The notes under the pieces were generated by a model. It saw only the letters and a program-made list of their open reading frames with translations. It had not been told where the DNA came from and made no database searches. DNA of 64,000 bases, taken from NCBI GenBank assembly GCA_031547595.1, contig JAVBRU010000033.1:11194-75193 (forward strand), given 5' to 3'. Shown here one piece after another: positions 52,718 through 61,694 of the stretch; the first letter of the stretch is position 1; every line of letters starts with the position of its first letter. Made by a program: the position numbers and the translations under genes. This DNA is from JAVBRU01 sp031547595 (GTDB taxonomy: Bacteria; Bacillota; Clostridia; Christensenellales; Aristaeellaceae).

Positions 52718-54084
52718 TCAGGCATGTTGTTTTGGGTCAATATATTCGTTCGTCCGCTTACCACGATTAGAGCGGAGTGCAGTTCCGAGGCCTTTTCTTG
52801 TCATTGCGATGGCGGCCGCCGCTGCAAAAACCTCACTCATCGAGTGGCAGGCCCAGATCGCCTCGCCCCCAAAGATCAATGGCAGCACCGAGATCAACAG
52901 GGGTGGGATGACGATGCTGCGCAACAGCGACAGCACCAACGCTTGCCCAGTCTGACGCACCGACTGCCGGTATGAGATCATCAGGATGTTGTACCCGGCC
53001 AGGAAGAAGCCGCTGAAATAGACCAGGCTCTTGCTGTGTGTGAACGCCACCAGTTCTACGTCGCCCGGCGTGAAGATCTGGATGAAGCCTTTGGAGAACA
53101 GCAGGATCAGCCCATAGCACAACACGCCCACGCCCAGGAACACCTTCGTGGAGAAGCGCAACAGCGCTTGGTTGCGCTCCGTCTCGCCCGTGCCCGCGAA
53201 GTGGCTGAACACCGGCTGCAGGCCCTCAGCCAGCCCCAGGAATACCGTCAGGATGATCAGCATTAAATAACCGATCACCAAATATGCTGCCAACCCGATC
53301 TCGCCGTATCCGTTACGGACGATGGCGAAGTTGTACACGAACGTCACGATGCCAATGGTGAACTCCATGATGAACGACGGGAAGCCCAGCGTGAAGATGC
53401 GGCGCACATCCAAGAATCGCGCCTTGAACCGCGCAAAATGCAGCCTGCCCCGCTTCATCAGGAAATGCGGCAGCAGGATCAGCACGCTGAGGATCGGACC
53501 CAGCGCCGTGGCCAGCGCCGCGCCCGCGATGCCCATGTTCAGCGGATACATGAACACATAGTCCAACACGATGTTGGACAGCGACCCGACCGCCAGCGCC
53601 ACCATGGCAAGGCGTGGCTTTCCGTCATTGCGTGCAAGACCACCCAGCAGAAAACTGAACATCAGAAACGGCGCGAACGTGACGATGTAGTGCAGGTAGG
53701 CAACAGCGTCCGCGTGAATCTCTTCTGTCGAACCCAATAACCTCGCCAGCGAGTTGATGAACGCGCTTCCCAGCACCGCCACCAAAATACCCATTGCAAG
53801 AAGCGCCGCCACGGAAAGGTTGAACTGCCGCCTCGCCTCATCATCCTCGCCGCGCCCCAGGTGCCCAGACGCAGCGATACCCGCGCCGGACGCCACGGCC
53901 ATAGACAGCGCGATCAGAATTTCGATGAACGGCACCGACACCGCGGCTGCGGCCATGGCCTCCCGGCCCAGTCGGTTGCCGATGAACACGCCGTCCACGA
54001 TCAGGTAGACAGAATTGAACAACAGCCCGATCATTTGCGGAATGGCGTATCGGGCGAACAGTGTGCGCGGCTTTCCTGGTACAT
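52718..54084 (-). pseudogene. MATE-family efflux transporter, likely N-terminal frameshift
   Basis: The body codes for an essentially complete 12-helix MATE transporter (RTLFARYAIPQMIGLLFNSV to EYIDPKQHA). The only well-placed start, ATG 54084, lies nine bases after GGAGG but is in another frame (MYQESRAHCS, then a stop after 17 codons). One extra C in the run near 54069-54072 would give MYQESPRTLFARYA, a natural MATE N terminus. In the existing frame the only ATG (54145) lies upstream of a terminator. So this is a one-base loss, a sequencing error, or a very recent pseudogene. Confidence 0.7.
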
Positions 54085-54101
54085 GATGATCATCCTCCAA
54101 C

Positions 54102-54136
54102 AAAAAAATGAGGCCAGCGCTGTGTAACACTGGCCT
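54102..54136 (-). terminator. Terminator between the flavoprotein gene and MATE gene
   Basis: Minus strand stem AGGCCAG/CTGGCCT with loop, followed by a run of seven T. It lies between the stop of the gene at 54187 and the MATE ribosome site. Confidence 0.75.
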
Positions 54137-54186
54137 ACTACACATCAGAAAACCCCGGCGGGTTGAACGTATGCGGTTGTGCTCGA

Positions 54187-54687
54187 TCAGTCCTTTTTGT
54201 TGCTCCGCTGGCGGACCAGCTCAATGGCCTCCTTGCCCGTCATGTGCTCGATGGCGAGTTCCACCATGCACACCTGCTTGATCGTCTTCTCGATCTCCTC
54301 CATCCGGCCTTGCTCATGATCCGGTGAGTATCGCGCTGCCAACTTCTCCAGCGCTGCGCGTCTTTCCGCCTCGTCCGTGAGCACCCGCGCCCTGCCAAAT
54401 GCGATTACGCTACGGAAGTAGGTGGTGTATTCGTCGGGCACCACATCGTCCCGGTCGATCACGCAGAACGAGCCCTTGTCACACCGCGCGATGGCATCCA
54501 GCTTGTGGCCGGTCTTAGTACTGTGGAAATAGATCCTGCCGTCCTCATACACATAGCTCATCGGCACCGCGTAGGGATAGCCCTCATCCCCCGCCACAGC
54601 CAGCACACCCGCCGTGCCCCGGCGCAAGATGTCCTCGCATGCTGCCACAGGCAGCCCCTGATTCTTTCGCCTCATCTCTCGAAACAT
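54187..54687 (-). CDS. Pyridoxamine 5-phosphate oxidase-like flavin split-barrel protein, paralog 2
   Basis: 166 residues. Same blocks as the paralog at 48857 (REMRRKNQGL, GTAGVLAVAGDEGYPYAVPMSYVY, FHSTKTGHKLDAIARC). The ATG follows GGAGGG by nine bases. The paralogs are about two-thirds identical by eye, so this is an older duplication or separate acquisition. Confidence 0.88.
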   Translation of the reverse strand: MFREMRRKNQGLPVAACEDILRRGTAGVLAVAGDEGYPYAVPMSYVYEDGRIYFHSTKTGHKLDAIARCDKGSFCVIDRDDVVPDEYTTYFRSVIAFGRARVLTDEAERRAALEKLAARYSPDHEQGRMEEIEKTIKQVCMVELAIEHMTGKEAIELVRQRSNKKD

Positions 54688-54787
54688 AGGATATTGCCCT
54701 CCAATCGCCAAAAATAAAACGCCCACACCCATTCCTTCTGCGGCCTACTGGAATGAGATGGACGAGTGCCCGGCGGCAACTGACAAC

Positions 54788-54816
54788 AGTATAGCGCATC
54801 TTGCGCCAAAAGGCAA
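54788..54816 (-). promoter_or_regulatory. Promoter of flavoprotein paralog 2
   Basis: Minus strand TTGCCT (54811-54816), 17 bp, TATACT (54788-54793). Confidence 0.65.
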
Positions 54817-54999
54817 GAGCGATGCGCATGATGAGCCGATTCATGTTTCTATGACAACTGCATGACAACTCGTGAATAACTCAGCTATAAACTGACTGCT
54901 TATTGGTGGTCTCTATGCTCTATTTGCTAGTTTCTGAACTGCACCCAACCCCACCCTATTGAGACTTGTATCAAAATTAGCGTACGTCGCCATTTGTCG
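54817..54999. other. Intergenic stretch, nothing recognised
   Basis: AT content rises here towards the MerR insert. No gene, RNA or clear site seen. Confidence 0.4.
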
Positions 55000-55051
55000 A
55001 AACCTGTCGCAAAATCTGTAAATTGATTTTATGACAGGTTTTTGCTATGTT
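55000..55051 (+). promoter_or_regulatory. Terminator-promoter cassette, diverged copy 3
   Basis: AAACCTGTC ... GACAGGTTT arms with TTGATT (55023-55028), 17 bp, TATGTT (55046-55051), the same geometry as the other cassettes. Here it does not follow a co-directional gene. Confidence 0.5.
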
Positions 55052-55094
55052 AAAAGTATGAATTGTAAAAAATATAAATAATATAAATAATCTA

Positions 55095-55125
55095 TTGACT
55101 CTGCCGTTAGGGAATAGTATATACT
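55095..55125 (+). promoter_or_regulatory. MerR-type promoter with 19-bp spacer
   Basis: TTGACT (55095-55100) and TATACT (55120-55125) 19 bp apart, immediately before a MerR gene. The spacer dyad (CTGCC...GGGAA) is imperfect. Confidence 0.72.
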
Positions 55126-55158
55126 ATGCTTAATACCAACGTTTAGGAGAATTTTTGT

Positions 55159-56118
55159 ATGAATAGGTTAATTAAAATTCGAGATGTTTCAACCAAATAT
55201 GATATATCAGCTCGTACACTTCGTTATTATGAAGATATGGGGTTGATAACAAGCACCCGAACCGATGATTATGCTTACAGATTATATGATGATGCCGCTG
55301 TAAAACGGTTGGAACAAATATTAATTTTACGCAAGTTGAATATTACCATCAAAGACATTCAACGTATTTTCAATACTTCTGGTTCGGAAGTGGTTTTAGA
55401 AGTGCTTACTAAAAAGGTAGAGGATATTGACGGTGAGGTTTCTCTTCTTCACGAACTGAAAGGGATTGTTTTAGAGTTTATACATCAAATTGAAAATGCT
55501 GATTTTGGCAAGGATTCTGATGTCAAACTGCTTTATGAAAAGGCAAAGGAAATTGAAACGCAACTTGTCAATGTGGATTATGAGGGAAATGCGGCGAAAG
55601 TGAACCGTTTGTTGTCTGCTGCTGAAAAAGTAGAGCGGCAACCGGATATCCTTATTGTCGAAATGCCGCCCTGCCGCATGGTAACATCAGGGCCTCTCGA
55701 AAGTGAAGAAGCACTTAACCGATTTGATGCGATGTGGATGCGGCTCGGTTCACGAATCGCCGATAAAATAAACCCGCGCGATTTTATGTATCATGATGCC
55801 GAACAAAACAAGCCCGTTTGGATGTTTATGCTTGAAGATTGGATGACCGAGGCTGATACCGAAGGATATGAGATCATCACCTTTGACGGCGGTTTGTTCT
55901 CCGCCGCGCTTGCGGACAGCTGGGAAATCAGCGAATATGAACGGGTATATAAAGGGATAAATGCATGGCTATCACAACAAGAATATTTAGAAATCGATGA
56001 ATCCCCCAATCGCCATATGCTAAATCATTTTGCCGGACCGCATTCATCGCAAATGAAAGAATGGAATTACGGTAAAGTCCGTTATTTTGTGCCGATTAAA
56101 TTGAAAAGGGAAAAATAA
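55159..56118 (+). CDS. MerR-family regulator with C-terminal effector-binding domain
   Basis: 319 residues. MerR winged helix (VSTKYDISARTLRYYEDMGLI) then a coiled coil (about 75-150) and a C-terminal ligand-binding domain (about 160-319) similar in layout to GyrI-like domains. AT-rich with many Asn, Ile and Lys codons, unlike its neighbours, so probably acquired. Followed after one base by a partner gene. Confidence 0.9.
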   Translation: MNRLIKIRDVSTKYDISARTLRYYEDMGLITSTRTDDYAYRLYDDAAVKRLEQILILRKLNITIKDIQRIFNTSGSEVVLEVLTKKVEDIDGEVSLLHELKGIVLEFIHQIENADFGKDSDVKLLYEKAKEIETQLVNVDYEGNAAKVNRLLSAAEKVERQPDILIVEMPPCRMVTSGPLESEEALNRFDAMWMRLGSRIADKINPRDFMYHDAEQNKPVWMFMLEDWMTEADTEGYEIITFDGGLFSAALADSWEISEYERVYKGINAWLSQQEYLEIDESPNRHMLNHFAGPHSSQMKEWNYGKVRYFVPIKLKREK

Positions 56119-56119
56119 A

Positions 56120-56701
56120 ATGGCGAGAATTTACGGGATTGAAAAAAGTTTAACGAAATATGGCTTTGATAACAAAACCATTAAAGAAATTATCGGCAAC
56201 GGCAACCTCATCAATGTGATTGAGAGGATGGAAAAAGCACTTGATCCGGACGTCCTGCATGAAATTTTAGATAGCCACGGTTGCGGAGGTGGCAAAGACT
56301 TTATTGCGCGAATGAAAAAAATCGGCAAGGAAATCTCGGATAAATCTTTGAGTGAAAAAATCACTCATATCAACAACATATCTTCCGATTCTGAAAAAAT
56401 CGCCCTTAACGCTGATAACACATTATCAGTAAAATGGTCTTTTGATGACAATGGAAAATACAAATGCGTTTGTGGTGCCACCATAAAAACAGGTGTGAGA
56501 GTTGCGGAGCTTGCATTGGAAAATAACAATGCTGGCAATTGCGTCATGCCTCTTTCGTATTGTTACTGCTGCGCCGGATCAGGTCGCCGTCATTTACAGT
56601 TGCAGCTTGGTGTTGAATTAAAAACGAAAGAAGTAATTTCTGCACCAATAAACAGTAGGGGCAAAAAACCGTGTGAATTTGTATTTGAAATCATTAAATA
56701 G
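56120..56701 (+). CDS. Cysteine-rich protein of unknown function paired with MerR
   Basis: 193 residues. N-terminal helical part with HGCGGGKDF, then CVCGATIKTG and CYCCAGSGRRH, suggesting metal or cofactor binding. C-terminal beta part. AT-rich like the preceding MerR gene, one base away, so the pair moves and is expressed together. Its function may be sensing or metabolising the MerR ligand, but this is inference. Confidence 0.68.
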   Translation: MARIYGIEKSLTKYGFDNKTIKEIIGNGNLINVIERMEKALDPDVLHEILDSHGCGGGKDFIARMKKIGKEISDKSLSEKITHINNISSDSEKIALNADNTLSVKWSFDDNGKYKCVCGATIKTGVRVAELALENNNAGNCVMPLSYCYCCAGSGRRHLQLQLGVELKTKEVISAPINSRGKKPCEFVFEIIK

Positions 56702-56713
56702 TACCGCTTATTA

Positions 56714-56873
56714 GGGCGTGTTTCAAAACTCTTAACAAGCATCTTCGGAGTGTAAAAGCACCATTTCTGCGTTGTCAAACCTTGAAATAGCGATGCTATT
56801 CCGGCGGTTTGCCACTTTGAACTGACGCTTTATACTAGCGAAGCTGCACGTCCCGGACTTTTGAAACACACCC
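56714..56873. mobile_element. MITE-like element, copy B
   Basis: 160 bp with ends GGGCGTGTTTCAAAA (56714-56728) and TTTTGAAACACACCC (56859-56873). Central palindrome AATAGCGATGCTATT. In the reverse orientation it aligns with copy A around GACAACGCAGAAATGG versus AACGACGCAGATTTGG. Confidence 0.65.
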
Positions 56874-56924
56874 CAACACCAAAAACGCAAATATATCTTT
56901 TTTATAGTCCATAGACATTTCTCG

Positions 56925-56978
56925 AAAGAAGTCGATTGTTGAAAAGCAATCGACTTCTTTTATTCCTCATGATATAAT
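56925..56978 (+). terminator. Hairpin terminator followed by a -10 box
   Basis: Fourteen-bp perfect stem AAAGAAGTCGATTG/CAATCGACTTCTTT with a T run. TATAAT follows at 56973-56978 and probably serves the acetyltransferase gene, with a weak -35 TCGACT inside the stem. Confidence 0.75.
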
Positions 56979-57010
56979 GAAAAAAATTTATAGTTCATAC
57001 AGGAGGGATT

Positions 57011-57577
57011 ATGCGTTATTTCCGAAAGATCATTGGCAGCCGGCTCTACCTTTCCCCCATTAGCGCAAACGACGATGACGCCGAAAATTACATAAGGTGG
57101 ATGAACAATGCGGATGTTGCGATTTACTTTGGTCAATACAACCGCATCGTTTCATCCAAAAACGATTTGAAATGGCTTTATGAACCGCCCAGCGATATGC
57201 AGCGGTATGCCATGGTGCTCACTGAGGGGGATGTGTTGATTGGATCGATCAGCATACACAATATCGACCACCTCAACCGCAATGCCTTTATTGGTATTTT
57301 CATTGGAGAAAAAGAACATAGGGGCAGGGGCTACGGTGCCGAGGCAATCCGGTTGATCCTCGAATATGGGTTCAAGACATTGAATCTCCACAATATCATG
57401 CTCACCGTCCATGCGGATAATGAAGCAGCCATTGCTTGCTACAAAAAGGTAGGGTTCCGGGAGGACGGGCGAATGCGCGAGTGGATATTCAAAGATGGAC
57501 AATATGTTGACAAGATACACATGGGCATACTGGCGCAAGAGTTTGAAAATAAAACACACGGCATTACAAACGCATAA
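57011..57577 (+). CDS. GNAT family N-acetyltransferase (RimL/SpeG-like)
   Basis: 188 residues. Acetyl-CoA motif HRGRGYGAEAIRLIL and the NEAAIACYKKVGFREDGR block are typical of RimL- or spermidine-acetyltransferase-like enzymes. Start after AGGAGGG. Substrate unknown. Confidence 0.9.
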   Translation: MRYFRKIIGSRLYLSPISANDDDAENYIRWMNNADVAIYFGQYNRIVSSKNDLKWLYEPPSDMQRYAMVLTEGDVLIGSISIHNIDHLNRNAFIGIFIGEKEHRGRGYGAEAIRLILEYGFKTLNLHNIMLTVHADNEAAIACYKKVGFREDGRMREWIFKDGQYVDKIHMGILAQEFENKTHGITNA

Positions 57578-57602
57578 TGATTCATAGGATTGGAGGCGGC
57601 AA

Positions 57603-58219
57603 ATGAGCTTTTTAGGCTTTTTACGCAAAAACAAAAAATCTTTCATCCGGAAGCCCAAAGTAGCGCTTGAAGTGCAGCTGAGCACGTTGGAAAGCCTGGG
57701 CATTCGGCCCAGCTTCGAAGGGTTTGTTGATTGGCTATGCGCCGAATGGGGCCGCGAAAAGTTGAAGCTGAGCCCTATATTTTGATGATGTACGCGCTGG
57801 GCGGCGAGCGTGAGGTGAATGGCGAATGGCTGCCCTTGTCTGACGATCTGTACTGCTTTGACACCGAGTGCGTGGAAGACGAGGACATATACGCGCAAGT
57901 GATACAAAGACTGGCACATATCACAAAAGGGGTATTTGATATATCGGATATTTCAAGCCGTGTAGAGCATGATAACCGCACAGCGGGCGTGTCTTTTGTT
58001 TATCATGGAGAACAATACGATTGGCCGCTGCAATACAATGAGGATTGGTTTGATTGCGAGCTTGTGGATAAAATTAACGCTTTGCTCAAACTCAACGGGT
58101 CTGATCAGTTCTTCTATGTAAGTGCACCTGATCAGAATTTGCATGTGATTTTCGGAACGAAGGCCAATATAACAAAAATCAATCAGTGGTTGACCGTTCC
58201 CTTTCGATTGGCAGGCTGA
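57603..58219 (+). pseudogene. Frameshifted gene of unknown function
   Basis: The first 55 codons (MSFLGFLRKNKKSF to EWGREKLK) and the next about 150 codons (AEPYILMMYALGGE to TVPFRLAG) lie in different frames and join smoothly near 57767. The first frame stops at 57783. The second has no ribosome site of its own. The joined protein of about 204 residues looks like one family (EWG, a Py-x-LLY-x-LG segment, FDTECVEDEDIY). Probably a one-base loss or sequencing error; no classical slippery heptamer is seen. Confidence 0.72.
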
Positions 58220-58280
58220 TTGAGAGCCCTACGCAATGCAGGCACAAATAACGAAGCATAGAGGAGTGGTTCTTTCAACA

Positions 58281-58604
58281 ATGCAAGATCAAACCATGTT
58301 ATGTTTCTGCGGCCACGACTGCGCGCGGTGCATTACCTACCTCGCCACCATCCAAAATGATGACACCCTGCGAAAGCGCGCGCAGCAGCTTTATAGAGAA
58401 GAGTTCGGGCTGGAGGTTCCGCTTTACGAAATTCATTGCAAGGGCGGCCGCTCGGAGGAGGTGTTTTTCCTGTGCCGGGATTGCCCATGGGTGCAGTGTG
58501 CAAAAGAGAAGGGCCTATCTGCCTGCGCGGATTGCCTGCAATACCCCTGTGCGCCGCTTGCCCAGTATCAGCAAAAGTACGTAAACAAGTGCAATCAGAT
58601 ATAA
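58281..58604 (+). CDS. DUF3795 cysteine-rich protein
   Basis: 107 residues. The cysteine pattern CFCGHDCARC, CRDCPWVQCA, CADCLQYPC fits DUF3795, small zinc-ribbon-like proteins of anaerobes. ATG 58281 chosen as the point where the family begins; the GAGGAG site is rather far (about 14 bp). Confidence 0.82.
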   Translation: MQDQTMLCFCGHDCARCITYLATIQNDDTLRKRAQQLYREEFGLEVPLYEIHCKGGRSEEVFFLCRDCPWVQCAKEKGLSACADCLQYPCAPLAQYQQKYVNKCNQI

Positions 58605-58638
58605 TCCCGCAGCAAAGAGGACGGTTGCTGCAAAGCAA

Positions 58639-58667
58639 TGGACTTATTGTATGATCTATGATATAGT
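58639..58667 (+). promoter_or_regulatory. Promoter of the acetate-transporter-family gene
   Basis: TGGACT (58639-58644), 17 bp, TATAGT (58662-58667). Confidence 0.5.
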
Positions 58668-58700
58668 ACTGCAGATCAACAATTTTGGAGGAGGATTCCG

Positions 58701-59249
58701 ATGCCTGATACCAAGAAAATTGCAAATCCCGCGCCGCTTGGGCTGCTGGGGTTTGGGATGACCACGGTGCTGCTCAACCTGCACAACGCAGATATTATTC
58801 CGTTGTCTGTGGTGATTATCGCCATGGGGTTTGCGCTGGGCGGCCTGGCGCAGATAATCGCGGGGATCATGGAGTTTAAGGCGGGCAACACCTTTGGCGC
58901 AACGGCTTTCACGGCGTACGGCTGCTTCTGGTGGTCGCTGATTTTCATTTGGGGCACGCCCTTTGGCATCGCTGCGGACAAAACCTCCATGGGCTTTTAT
59001 CTGCTTTTGTGGGGGCTGTTCACGCTGATGATGTTCATTGGCACGCTGAAGCACAACCGTGCCACGCAAGTGGTGTTTTTGTCTCTGACTGCGCTGTTTT
59101 TCCTGCTGTCGCTGGGGGATTTCACCGGCAACGAAACCATCACCCACATCGCGGGCTGGGTGGGCATCTTCTGCGGCCTGTCTGCGATCTATAATTCCAC
59201 CGCGCAAGTTGTGAACAACGAATTTGGAAAAAAGATTCTTCCGCTATAA
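58701..59249 (+). CDS. GPR1/FUN34/YaaH family acetate transporter (SatP-like)
   Basis: 182 residues with six transmembrane helices. The family signature NPAPLGLLGFG is at residues 9-19. SatP-like proteins carry acetate or succinate. GGAGGAGG ribosome site. It fits an anaerobe that makes or re-uses acetate. Confidence 0.93.
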   Translation: MPDTKKIANPAPLGLLGFGMTTVLLNLHNADIIPLSVVIIAMGFALGGLAQIIAGIMEFKAGNTFGATAFTAYGCFWWSLIFIWGTPFGIAADKTSMGFYLLLWGLFTLMMFIGTLKHNRATQVVFLSLTALFFLLSLGDFTGNETITHIAGWVGIFCGLSAIYNSTAQVVNNEFGKKILPL

Positions 59250-59259
59250 TGATTTTATC

Positions 59260-59302
59260 AAAACCTGCCGAAATTGCTTTCTCGGCAGGTTTTTGCTATA
59301 AT
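59260..59302 (+). promoter_or_regulatory. Terminator-promoter cassette, copy 4
   Basis: AAACCTGCCG (59261-59270) and CGGCAGGTTT (59283-59292) arms; TTGCTT (59274-59279), 17 bp, TATAAT (59297-59302). Confidence 0.78.
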
Positions 59303-59338
59303 CATGGGAGTAATGCGCCGGGTAAAGGAGAAACGAAA

Positions 59339-60088
59339 ATGAATTTTATCAATCCGCCGGCAGAAGCGCCGCAAAACATGATACACAGAACATATTACAG
59401 TCAGTTATTGAACCACGAAATTGGCTACAATATTTATTTGCCGCCCGATTATGAGGAAAACAACGAGAAATATCCCGTTGCATACCATCTTCATGGGTGG
59501 CAGTGCGATGAATCCTCCGATATATGGGCACTGGAAAGGGTATTTAAAAACAGGCGGGCTGTTACTGTTTTCCCAAACTACACCCCGGTGATCGAGGCGT
59601 ATGAAAACTTGCCTGTTGAACATGTGTTGATCGACGAGTTTATTCCGTATATCGAAAAAGAATATCGGCTAGACACCGCACGCGAGGGCAGATCGCTATC
59701 GGGTATGTCCATGGGCGGCGGGATGGCGTTTTGCTTTGCGATCCGGCACCCGGGCGTGTTTTCTTCGGTAACCGCCTATGCGGGCACCTATCATCATTAT
59801 TTTCACAAAGGCTGCCGCACTGTGGGCGCTGCGCCGGAGAAGGCCCTCGAGCTCTATAAAGAGATGCTGAGGGAGCAAAGGGACCGGGAGGAAGGGAATG
59901 TTTTATGTCTGGTCAGGCAAAACGCCGAACAGATACGCGGCATCCTGGATGTAAACATTCACATCGGAACAGCCGATATTTTGTTTTGTGACAATGAAAT
60001 TATGCATCTGTATCTGGATTCGCTCCAAATTCCCCACAAGTATGTCGTTTTTGACGGAGCAGCCCATGACTTGAGCAACATTTTATGA
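59339..60088 (+). CDS. Alpha/beta-hydrolase, esterase D/feruloyl-esterase-like
   Basis: 249 residues. Nucleophile elbow GMSMGGG, an N-terminal beta-rich start with YNIYLPPDY and YHLHGW (oxyanion), and a C-terminal His in GAAHDLS. Typical of esterase D-like enzymes that cut esters of sugars or siderophores. No signal peptide, so intracellular. Expressed from the cassette promoter at 59260. Confidence 0.85.
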   Translation: MNFINPPAEAPQNMIHRTYYSQLLNHEIGYNIYLPPDYEENNEKYPVAYHLHGWQCDESSDIWALERVFKNRRAVTVFPNYTPVIEAYENLPVEHVLIDEFIPYIEKEYRLDTAREGRSLSGMSMGGGMAFCFAIRHPGVFSSVTAYAGTYHHYFHKGCRTVGAAPEKALELYKEMLREQRDREEGNVLCLVRQNAEQIRGILDVNIHIGTADILFCDNEIMHLYLDSLQIPHKYVVFDGAAHDLSNIL

Positions 60089-60118
60089 ACACAGGGTAAA
60101 GGCGCAAGAGAGGATGAG

Positions 60119-60451
60119 TTGCACTTGATATTTACACAGGTGAAAATTGAAGTCTATTTGCCCAAAGAGCAAATCGCGCCCGTCGTTGATGCATTGGCGG
60201 GCATCGGCGCTTGCACCGTGGGCCTTTATGACCATGTGGCATCTTACGCGCCAGTGGAGGGCACTTGGCGCCCTTTGCCGGGCAGTGTACCCTATGCAGG
60301 CGAAACGAACCGCCTCTGCCACGGAACGGAGTATAAGCTGGAGCTGCGCTGCCCGGCAGAGCAAATACGCGCAGCCATCAATCTGATACGGCACATGCAT
60401 CCATATGAGGAACCGGTCATCAACGTCATTCCGCTTCTGAATGTGGAATAA
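60119..60451 (+). CDS. NIF3/YqfO C-terminal-like (CutA-fold) protein
   Basis: 110 residues. KIEVYLPKEQ, GACTVGLYDHVA, GTWRPLPGS and MHPYEEPVINVIPL match the inserted or C-terminal domain of NIF3/YqfO proteins, which adopts a CutA-like trimeric fold and also occurs alone. TTG start after GAGAGGA. Function unclear. Confidence 0.82.
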   Translation: MHLIFTQVKIEVYLPKEQIAPVVDALAGIGACTVGLYDHVASYAPVEGTWRPLPGSVPYAGETNRLCHGTEYKLELRCPAEQIRAAINLIRHMHPYEEPVINVIPLLNVE

Positions 60452-60471
60452 GATAGGTGGGAGAAAAGGCC

Positions 60472-60990
60472 ATGCCTGAACAACAAATCGAAGATTTTAT
60501 CGGCGATGTGCTTACCGGGGACGCGCAAGCAAACGCGCATACGTTTGTTGCTTATCTGCGTGCAAACGGCATGCAGTTTGAGCGGGGCAAAGGCTATTGG
60601 GAAAACAAGCTTTACTGGTTGGTAACGTACAAAAACGAATATGTATGCTTTGTCTTGTTGAACGATGCAGGCGAAAAGGATTCCCCTTGGATCATCTGGT
60701 CTGACGACAGCGGTTCGTGCTGGTTTGAGGATGCGCCGCTGGACGAGCGCACGAAGGAAATTGCCTGGCAGAACATTGATTTTTGCGCAAATTGTGGCAG
60801 CAACTGCAGCCTGGGCACGCGCAAAACGGTGTTTGGCAAGGCGTTTGATCATGTCTGCCGCACTACGCTGCGGTTTGACAACCCGGACGCTGAAGCGCTG
60901 GCGTGCGCAATGAAAATGGCAGAGCTTCGCAAAAACGATATAGAGAAAAAGCAAAGCACCGTTCAAAAAGCCTTTAACGCAGGGGTTTGA
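60472..60990 (+). CDS. Protein of unknown function
   Basis: 172 residues. Central CANCGSNCSLGT cysteine group and an aromatic N-terminal half (YWENKLYWLVTYKNEYVCF). It follows the NIF3-like gene by 20 bp, with GGGAG eight bases before ATG. Its stop touches the stop of the convergent small gene. Not recognised. Confidence 0.65.
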   Translation: MPEQQIEDFIGDVLTGDAQANAHTFVAYLRANGMQFERGKGYWENKLYWLVTYKNEYVCFVLLNDAGEKDSPWIIWSDDSGSCWFEDAPLDERTKEIAWQNIDFCANCGSNCSLGTRKTVFGKAFDHVCRTTLRFDNPDAEALACAMKMAELRKNDIEKKQSTVQKAFNAGV

Positions 60991-61173
60991 TTATTCTTTT
61001 GCACCTTCTGTTTCGATTTTTCCATGTTCCAACTCATATTTTTCAATATATAATTTGCAAACATGCTCCAATAAATTGCTCAAGCTTCTTGTTTCCCGCT
61101 GTGCAATAAAGCGCATTTTTTGTAGGTACTCATCGTCTATGTGAAATGTAAAAGGGGGTTTGTTTGTCGGCAT
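60991..61173 (-). CDS. Small ribbon-helix-helix-like protein
   Basis: 60 residues. FTFHIDDEYLQKMRFIAQRETRSLSNLLEHVC has the strand-helix-helix layout of Arc/MetJ-type DNA-binding proteins, often antitoxins or plasmid regulators. AAGGAG site before the ATG. It lies just downstream of the XRE gene and may belong to the same module. Confidence 0.68.
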   Translation of the reverse strand: MPTNKPPFTFHIDDEYLQKMRFIAQRETRSLSNLLEHVCKLYIEKYELEHGKIETEGAKE

Positions 61174-61230
61174 ATAAAAGGCTCCTTATATCTGAATGTT
61201 GAATCACAATCATATATAGTTGCAGAAAAA

Positions 61231-61548
61231 TTATTTGCTTTGCAGACCCTCTATATATGCGCTCAATTTTACTTTATCAATTTCACTTAACTGGCGGTAT
61301 ATGCGCAGATGCTCTAGCTCACTTGGCGATAAATCTGTTTGCCTGATTTGTTGTTTAATATCAGTTAATCCTGCTAAATAGTCAAGGGATACATTGAACA
61401 AATTGGAAAGGGCAATCAAAGTTTCTAAGTCTGGCGTTCTTTCGCCTACTTCATATGCGCTGATGGTAGACTGAGAAACATTCAGTTTGAGTGCCAGCCC
61501 TTCTTGATTGAGCCGCCGCTGTTCTCGGAGTTCTTTTATTCGCAACAT
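61231..61548 (-). CDS. XRE-family repressor
   Basis: 105 residues. Cro/C1 helix-turn-helix (LNQEGLALKLNVSQSTISAYE) and a short C-terminal helical tail (LSEIDKVKLSAYIEGL). Divergent from the small FGxGxYIRN protein at 61695, as at 36870-37521. Confidence 0.9.
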   Translation of the reverse strand: MLRIKELREQRRLNQEGLALKLNVSQSTISAYEVGERTPDLETLIALSNLFNVSLDYLAGLTDIKQQIRQTDLSPSELEHLRIYRQLSEIDKVKLSAYIEGLQSK

Positions 61549-61584
61549 TTTACCACTCTCCCGAATAAATTTTACCTATAAATG

Positions 61585-61625
61585 TTGCAAGTATCACCCG
61601 TATAGAGTATAATAAGTACTTGCAA
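61585..61625 (+). promoter_or_regulatory. Inverted repeat flanking the -10 box, probable XRE operator
   Basis: TTGCAAGTA (61585-61593) and TACTTGCAA (61617-61625) form a perfect 9-bp inverted repeat around TATAAT (61608-61613) in the divergent gap. Confidence 0.7.
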
Positions 61626-61694
61626 ATCGGGTATTCGTGTGTTCAGTGCACAATTACCTGTGTTTTCGCTCAATCATGCTTTGGAGGAAAGATC

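Noticed and set aside
57740..57785. Programmed -1 frameshift joining the two frames
   Set aside because: No X-XXY-YYZ slippery heptamer in the right frame and no strong downstream structure; an indel is simpler.
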